From Oscillospiraceae bacterium (GTDB lineage: Bacteria; Bacillota; Clostridia; Oscillospirales; Ruminococcaceae): 8,268 bases of DNA. Positions 5,717 through 8,268 of the stretch are shown one piece after another. The notes beneath the pieces are model-generated. The model ran no database searches. It saw nothing but the letters and a program-made list of their open reading frames with translations, and was not told the DNA's origin. The stretch lies in contig DLVP01000153.1 in the NCBI GenBank assembly GCA_003445125.1, positions 1-8,268 of the forward strand, written 5' to 3'. Both the position numbers and the translations under genes were made by a program. The first letter of the stretch is position 1. Each line of letters starts with the position of its first letter.

Positions 5717-5741
5717 AATCCCCCGGGATATCCGGGGGATT
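5717..5741 (-). terminator. Probable terminator of the AraC-type regulator gene
   Basis: A 10-bp perfect stem AATCCCCCGG (5717-5726) and CCGGGGGATT (5732-5741) with a 5-base loop lies directly after the AraC stop codon. On the minus strand it is followed by TTCGCGTTTTATTATA, so the T-run is delayed by a few bases. It should separate the AraC gene from the Xre gene downstream on the same strand. Confidence 0.6.
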
Positions 5742-5743
5742 CT

Positions 5744-6601
5744 TTAACGGTAGTGCGACGGACTGTGCCCGAGTTCGCGTCGGAAAACGCAGGAAAAATA
5801 GTTCGGATTGTTGAATCCCAGTTGATCGCTCACACTGCTGACGGATTCGCCTTTGCGCAGAAGCTCCACCGCATGGCGCAGCTTCAGGCGCAAAAAATAT
5901 TTATGGATTCCGCATCCTGCGTATTTGGCAAAGCTCTTTTTCACCGTTGATGTAGCAACATGGCACGCGTCTGCCACTTCTTCGATGGTGATCGTGCCGT
6001 TTACACGGCTCTCAAGCAATCGGACAATGTCCGAAAAAAGTCCCGATCTCATCGGCTGAGCAACATCCTGTTGGTTCTGCGTCAGGATGACCAGCGCAGT
6101 GTTCAAAAACGATACCAACTGGCAGAAAGTCTGCGGATATTCCTCCCAGACCAAATGGTAAAACCTGGCATTGGTGTCCCGCTGAGGAGCATCGATTTTT
6201 TCAAGCAAAAAGAGAATACGTGAAAAAAGAAATTTCTGTGAAACGTCCAATTCAAACACATGGTTTTGCAGGCGTTCGGTCATGCTGCCGCGCAGATCGA
6301 AACTAATCACCAAAAACGAGGTGTCCGGTGAAAGGGAACGGATTTTGTGAAGCTCCAGCGGCTTGTGAATCACCAGACATCCGGGTTTTGCATGGTAGAA
6401 GCGGTCGTCGGCGGTAATACCGGCTTCGCCGCTGATGACATATACCAGTTCCCACGGGTCGTGAAGTTCACCCGGGAAATAGTAATTTTCGTCGCAGTGG
6501 CGGGTCAATATGGTGTAAATATCGGTGATTTCCACAGGCATCACCACGGGATGACCGGCGACGAGGACGGAGTAGTTCAAAGGAATTTGATCTTTTTTCA
6601 T
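5744..6601 (-). CDS. AraC-family transcriptional regulator with cupin sensing domain
   Basis: A 285-residue regulator. Residues of about 35 to 100 are an AraC-type cupin barrel that would bind a small ligand, often a sugar: HDPWELVYVISGEAGITADD, then PGCLVIHKPLELHKI. Residues of about 188 to 285 are the double helix-turn-helix: TIEEVADACHVATSTVKKSF (HTH 1), then VSSVSDQLGFNNPNYFSCVF (HTH 2), with RRELGHSPSHYR at the very end. The ATG at 6599-6601 has AAAGGAT upstream on the complement (near 6611-6617). The gene diverges from the nucleotidyltransferase across 84 bases, so it is the natural candidate regulator for that sugar-activation pair (inference). It is separated from the Xre gene by a terminator. 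Confidence 0.93.
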   Translation of the reverse strand: MKKDQIPLNYSVLVAGHPVVMPVEITDIYTILTRHCDENYYFPGELHDPWELVYVISGEAGITADDRFYHAKPGCLVIHKPLELHKIRSLSPDTSFLVISFDLRGSMTERLQNHVFELDVSQKFLFSRILFLLEKIDAPQRDTNARFYHLVWEEYPQTFCQLVSFLNTALVILTQNQQDVAQPMRSGLFSDIVRLLESRVNGTITIEEVADACHVATSTVKKSFAKYAGCGIHKYFLRLKLRHAVELLRKGESVSSVSDQLGFNNPNYFSCVFRRELGHSPSHYR

Positions 6602-6645
6602 ATAAAAAAATATCCTTTTTTCTCTTTTTGCTTTTTTATAAGTAT

Positions 6646-6674
6646 ATTATAATAAAATCAAATCAAAAAGTAAA
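6646..6674 (-). promoter_or_regulatory. Candidate promoter of the AraC-type gene
   Basis: On the minus strand TTTACT (6674 to 6669, 4 of 6 consensus matches) is followed after 17 bases by a perfect TATAAT (6651 to 6646). The -35 box overlaps the start of the ribosome site of the divergent nucleotidyltransferase, so the two genes' control regions interlock. Confidence 0.5.
6648..6653 (+). promoter_or_regulatory. Candidate -10 box of the nucleotidyltransferase/kinase operon
   Basis: A perfect TATAAT lies about 33 bases before the start codon and overlaps the -10 box of the divergent AraC promoter (the TTATAA core is palindromic). No convincing -35 is present 16-18 bases upstream, which fits activator dependence. 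Two promoters with overlapping -10 boxes cannot be fully occupied together. Confidence 0.45.
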
Positions 6675-6685
6675 GAGGGATTCCC

Positions 6686-7567
6686 ATGAAAACAACGTTG
6701 ATTGTTATGGCGGCAGGAATGGGCAGCCGCTTCGGCGGACCGAAGCAGATCACGCCCGTCGGACCGTCCGGAGAAAAAATTATTGACTATTCGGTGTTTG
6801 ACGCCCGCCGTGCGGGATTTGATGAAGTGGTGTTTGTCATCAGCCCTGCAATTGAAAAGGATTTTAAGGAGGCGGTCGGTCAGAAGATCGAAACCGAAAT
6901 GCCGACCAAATATGTGCTGCAGCAGACACCTCCCACTCGTAAGAAACCGTGGGGAACGGGACACGCGGTGCTCAGCTGCAAAGAAGTGGTGCATCATCCG
7001 TTTATGGTTATCAACGCCGATGATTTTTACGGCAGAGAGAGCTTCCAGCTGCTGCACGACTATCTGACCAAAGCCAAGGAAACCGACCGCCTGTATGCGG
7101 CGATGGCGGGGTACCGTCTCGGACATACCGTCACGGAAAACGGAAGCGTTTCCCGCGGGGTGTGCGAGGTGGATGGCGATGGAAGGCTTCTTTCCATCAC
7201 CGAACGGACGAAAATCGTCTCGGATAACGGAGAATTGTACGATATCGGCGACGGTGTAAAGGTTCCGCTGACGGCGGACACCATCGTGTCCCTCAATTGC
7301 TGGGCGTTTGATGCGCGTTTCATGAGGGAATTGGAGGTTCAGTTTTCGGAATTTGTGCGCGATCCGTCCATTGACCCGCAAAAGACGGAATTCTACTTGC
7401 CGTCGGCGGTGGATCGCCTGATTGCCGAAAACCGCGCAGACGTGCACGTGTTGCCCACTTCGGAAAAATGGTATGGCATTACCTATGCGCAGGATCGTCA
7501 GACAGTCAGCGATGCTATCGGCGAGATGGTAAAAAAGGGAATCTATCCCGAGAAATTGTGGAGGTAA
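6686..7567 (+). CDS. Sugar nucleotidyltransferase (NTP_transferase family)
   Basis: A 293-residue Rossmann-like enzyme that would join a sugar-1-phosphate to an NTP with release of pyrophosphate. The N-terminal signature MAAGMGSRFGGPKQ (8-21) binds the nucleotide and ends in K20. INADDFYG (109-116) carries the metal-binding aspartate. TERTKI (172-177) and the KWYGITYAQD region (261-270) fit the sugar side. It differs from classical GalU (which has a GTRFLPATK form), so the exact sugar and nucleotide are open; UTP and a hexose or N-acetylhexosamine 1-phosphate are plausible. The ATG has AAAGAGGG upstream (6672-6679). The anomeric kinase begins 3 bases after the stop, which strongly suggests that one enzyme makes the other's substrate. 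Confidence 0.85.
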   Translation: MKTTLIVMAAGMGSRFGGPKQITPVGPSGEKIIDYSVFDARRAGFDEVVFVISPAIEKDFKEAVGQKIETEMPTKYVLQQTPPTRKKPWGTGHAVLSCKEVVHHPFMVINADDFYGRESFQLLHDYLTKAKETDRLYAAMAGYRLGHTVTENGSVSRGVCEVDGDGRLLSITERTKIVSDNGELYDIGDGVKVPLTADTIVSLNCWAFDARFMRELEVQFSEFVRDPSIDPQKTEFYLPSAVDRLIAENRADVHVLPTSEKWYGITYAQDRQTVSDAIGEMVKKGIYPEKLWR

Positions 7568-7570
7568 GCG

Positions 7571-8268
7571 ATGGAAAGAGTAATTCGCCGTTTTACGCAG
7601 GATCCGATTTTATCTGTGGAACCGCTCGGCTGCGGACATATCAATCGGACATATCTTGTGACAACGCCCGGTCAGCAGTTGGTGCTGCAAAAGATCAATA
7701 CCGCAATTTTTAAAGACGTGGACGCGCTGATGCACAACATTCTTTCCGTGACTTCTTATCTCAAGCAGGAGCTTGAGGAGGGGGAGGATCCCAGACGTGC
7801 CGTTCTGAACGTACTGTTGACGTTGGACGGAGACTCCTATGTGGAGCAGGACGGCTGCTGGCGTATGTACCGTTTTGTGGAAAACAACATCACCTATCAG
7901 AAAATTCAAAAACCGCAGGATTTCTATAACTGCGGGTATGCGTTTGGCGATTTTATGCGCCGCCTGGCGAATTTCCCGGTGGCGACGCTGAATGAAGTCA
8001 TTCCGAGATTTCATGACACGCAAAAGCGGATGAACGATCTGAAGGAAGCTGTGAAAAATGACACGGCAGAGCGCGCTTCTTCGGTGCAGAAAGAAATCGA
8101 TTTCTGCCTGGCGCGGGACGAGGATGCCAAAGAGATCGTCACCTTGCTCAAAAACGGAACCATTCCGTACCGTGTGACCCATAACGATACAAAGCTGAAC
8201 AATATCCTTTTCGACCGTCTCACGGGAAAACCGCTCTGTATCATCGATCTGGATACGGTCATGCCCGG
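7571..8268 (+). CDS. Anomeric sugar kinase, APH/NahK-like (3' end outside window)
   Basis: The frame runs open for 232 codons to the window end without a stop or shift. The fold is that of the aminoglycoside phosphotransferase (choline kinase-like) family. GCGHINRTY (20-28) is the nucleotide loop, K41 in VLQKIN the ATP-binding lysine, HNDTKLNN (204-211) the catalytic loop with D206 and N211, and IIDLDTVMPG (224-233) the metal-binding aspartates. The THNDTK...IDLDTVMPG pattern is what I recall of N-acetylhexosamine 1-kinases (NahK), which phosphorylate the anomeric hydroxyl of GlcNAc/GalNAc. The substrate is inferred, not shown. The ATG is set by GGAGG at 7560-7564, 6 bases away and overlapping the end of the previous gene (TAA 7565-7567). 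It forms a two-gene unit with the nucleotidyltransferase. Confidence 0.85.
   Translation, partial: MERVIRRFTQDPILSVEPLGCGHINRTYLVTTPGQQLVLQKINTAIFKDVDALMHNILSVTSYLKQELEEGEDPRRAVLNVLLTLDGDSYVEQDGCWRMYRFVENNITYQKIQKPQDFYNCGYAFGDFMRRLANFPVATLNEVIPRFHDTQKRMNDLKEAVKNDTAERASSVQKEIDFCLARDEDAKEIVTLLKNGTIPYRVTHNDTKLNNILFDRLTGKPLCIIDLDTVMP

Noticed and set aside
6647..7447. 266-codon open frame on the minus strand
   Set aside because: It is antisense to the nucleotidyltransferase, which has clear catalytic motifs; the composition is that of a shadow frame.
7610..8182. 190-codon open frame on the minus strand
   Set aside because: It is antisense to the APH/NahK-like kinase, whose motifs are intact across the same region.

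Overview
The window looks like chromosomal sequence from a Gram-positive anaerobe, most likely class Clostridia (Oscillospirales-like gut lineage). This rests on strong GGAGG-type Shine-Dalgarno sites, mid-range GC, tight gene packing, a Ser/Glu-rich lipoprotein linker typical of that group, and several flavodoxin-type proteins. The lineage is inferred from style, not from a marker gene. No IS element, CRISPR array, tRNA or rRNA was seen, and no gene-free stretch exceeds 300 bases.

Layout: (1) positions 1-702 hold the C-terminal half of an MFS permease, ended by a hairpin terminator that contains its stop codon. (2) A LysR-type regulator (792-1691, minus) diverges from a five-gene plus-strand redox operon (1801-5217): cytoplasmic flavodoxin, carboxymuconolactone decarboxylase/cupin fusion, aldo/keto reductase, FMN-reductase-like protein with a four-cysteine cluster, and a secreted flavodoxin lipoprotein. 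A dyad TTGAC-N8-GTCAA lies in the divergent region and supplies the -35 box of the lysR promoter. A 21-bp hairpin at 5223-5268 closes the operon and also sits at the end of a convergent small Xre-type regulator (5267-5575, minus). (3) An AraC-type regulator (5744-6601, minus) diverges from a sugar nucleotidyltransferase (6686-7567, plus), which is followed by an anomeric sugar kinase of the APH/NahK type (7571 to the window end, truncated).

How the genes may work together: the LysR protein probably senses a small molecule and controls the redox operon. Two FMN carriers (one inside, one outside the membrane), a flavin reductase or iron-sulfur flavoprotein, and an NAD(P)H carbonyl reductase suggest reductive handling of a reactive carbonyl, quinone-like or aromatic compound, with a possible extracytoplasmic electron carrier. 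That function is inference. The kinase/nucleotidyltransferase pair fits a salvage route from free sugar (perhaps N-acetylhexosamine) to sugar-1-phosphate to NDP-sugar, with the AraC protein as candidate local regulator.

The most notable irregularity is the aldo/keto reductase start. The well-placed ribosome site and the conserved N-terminus point to an ATA codon at 3080, where ATG would be expected.
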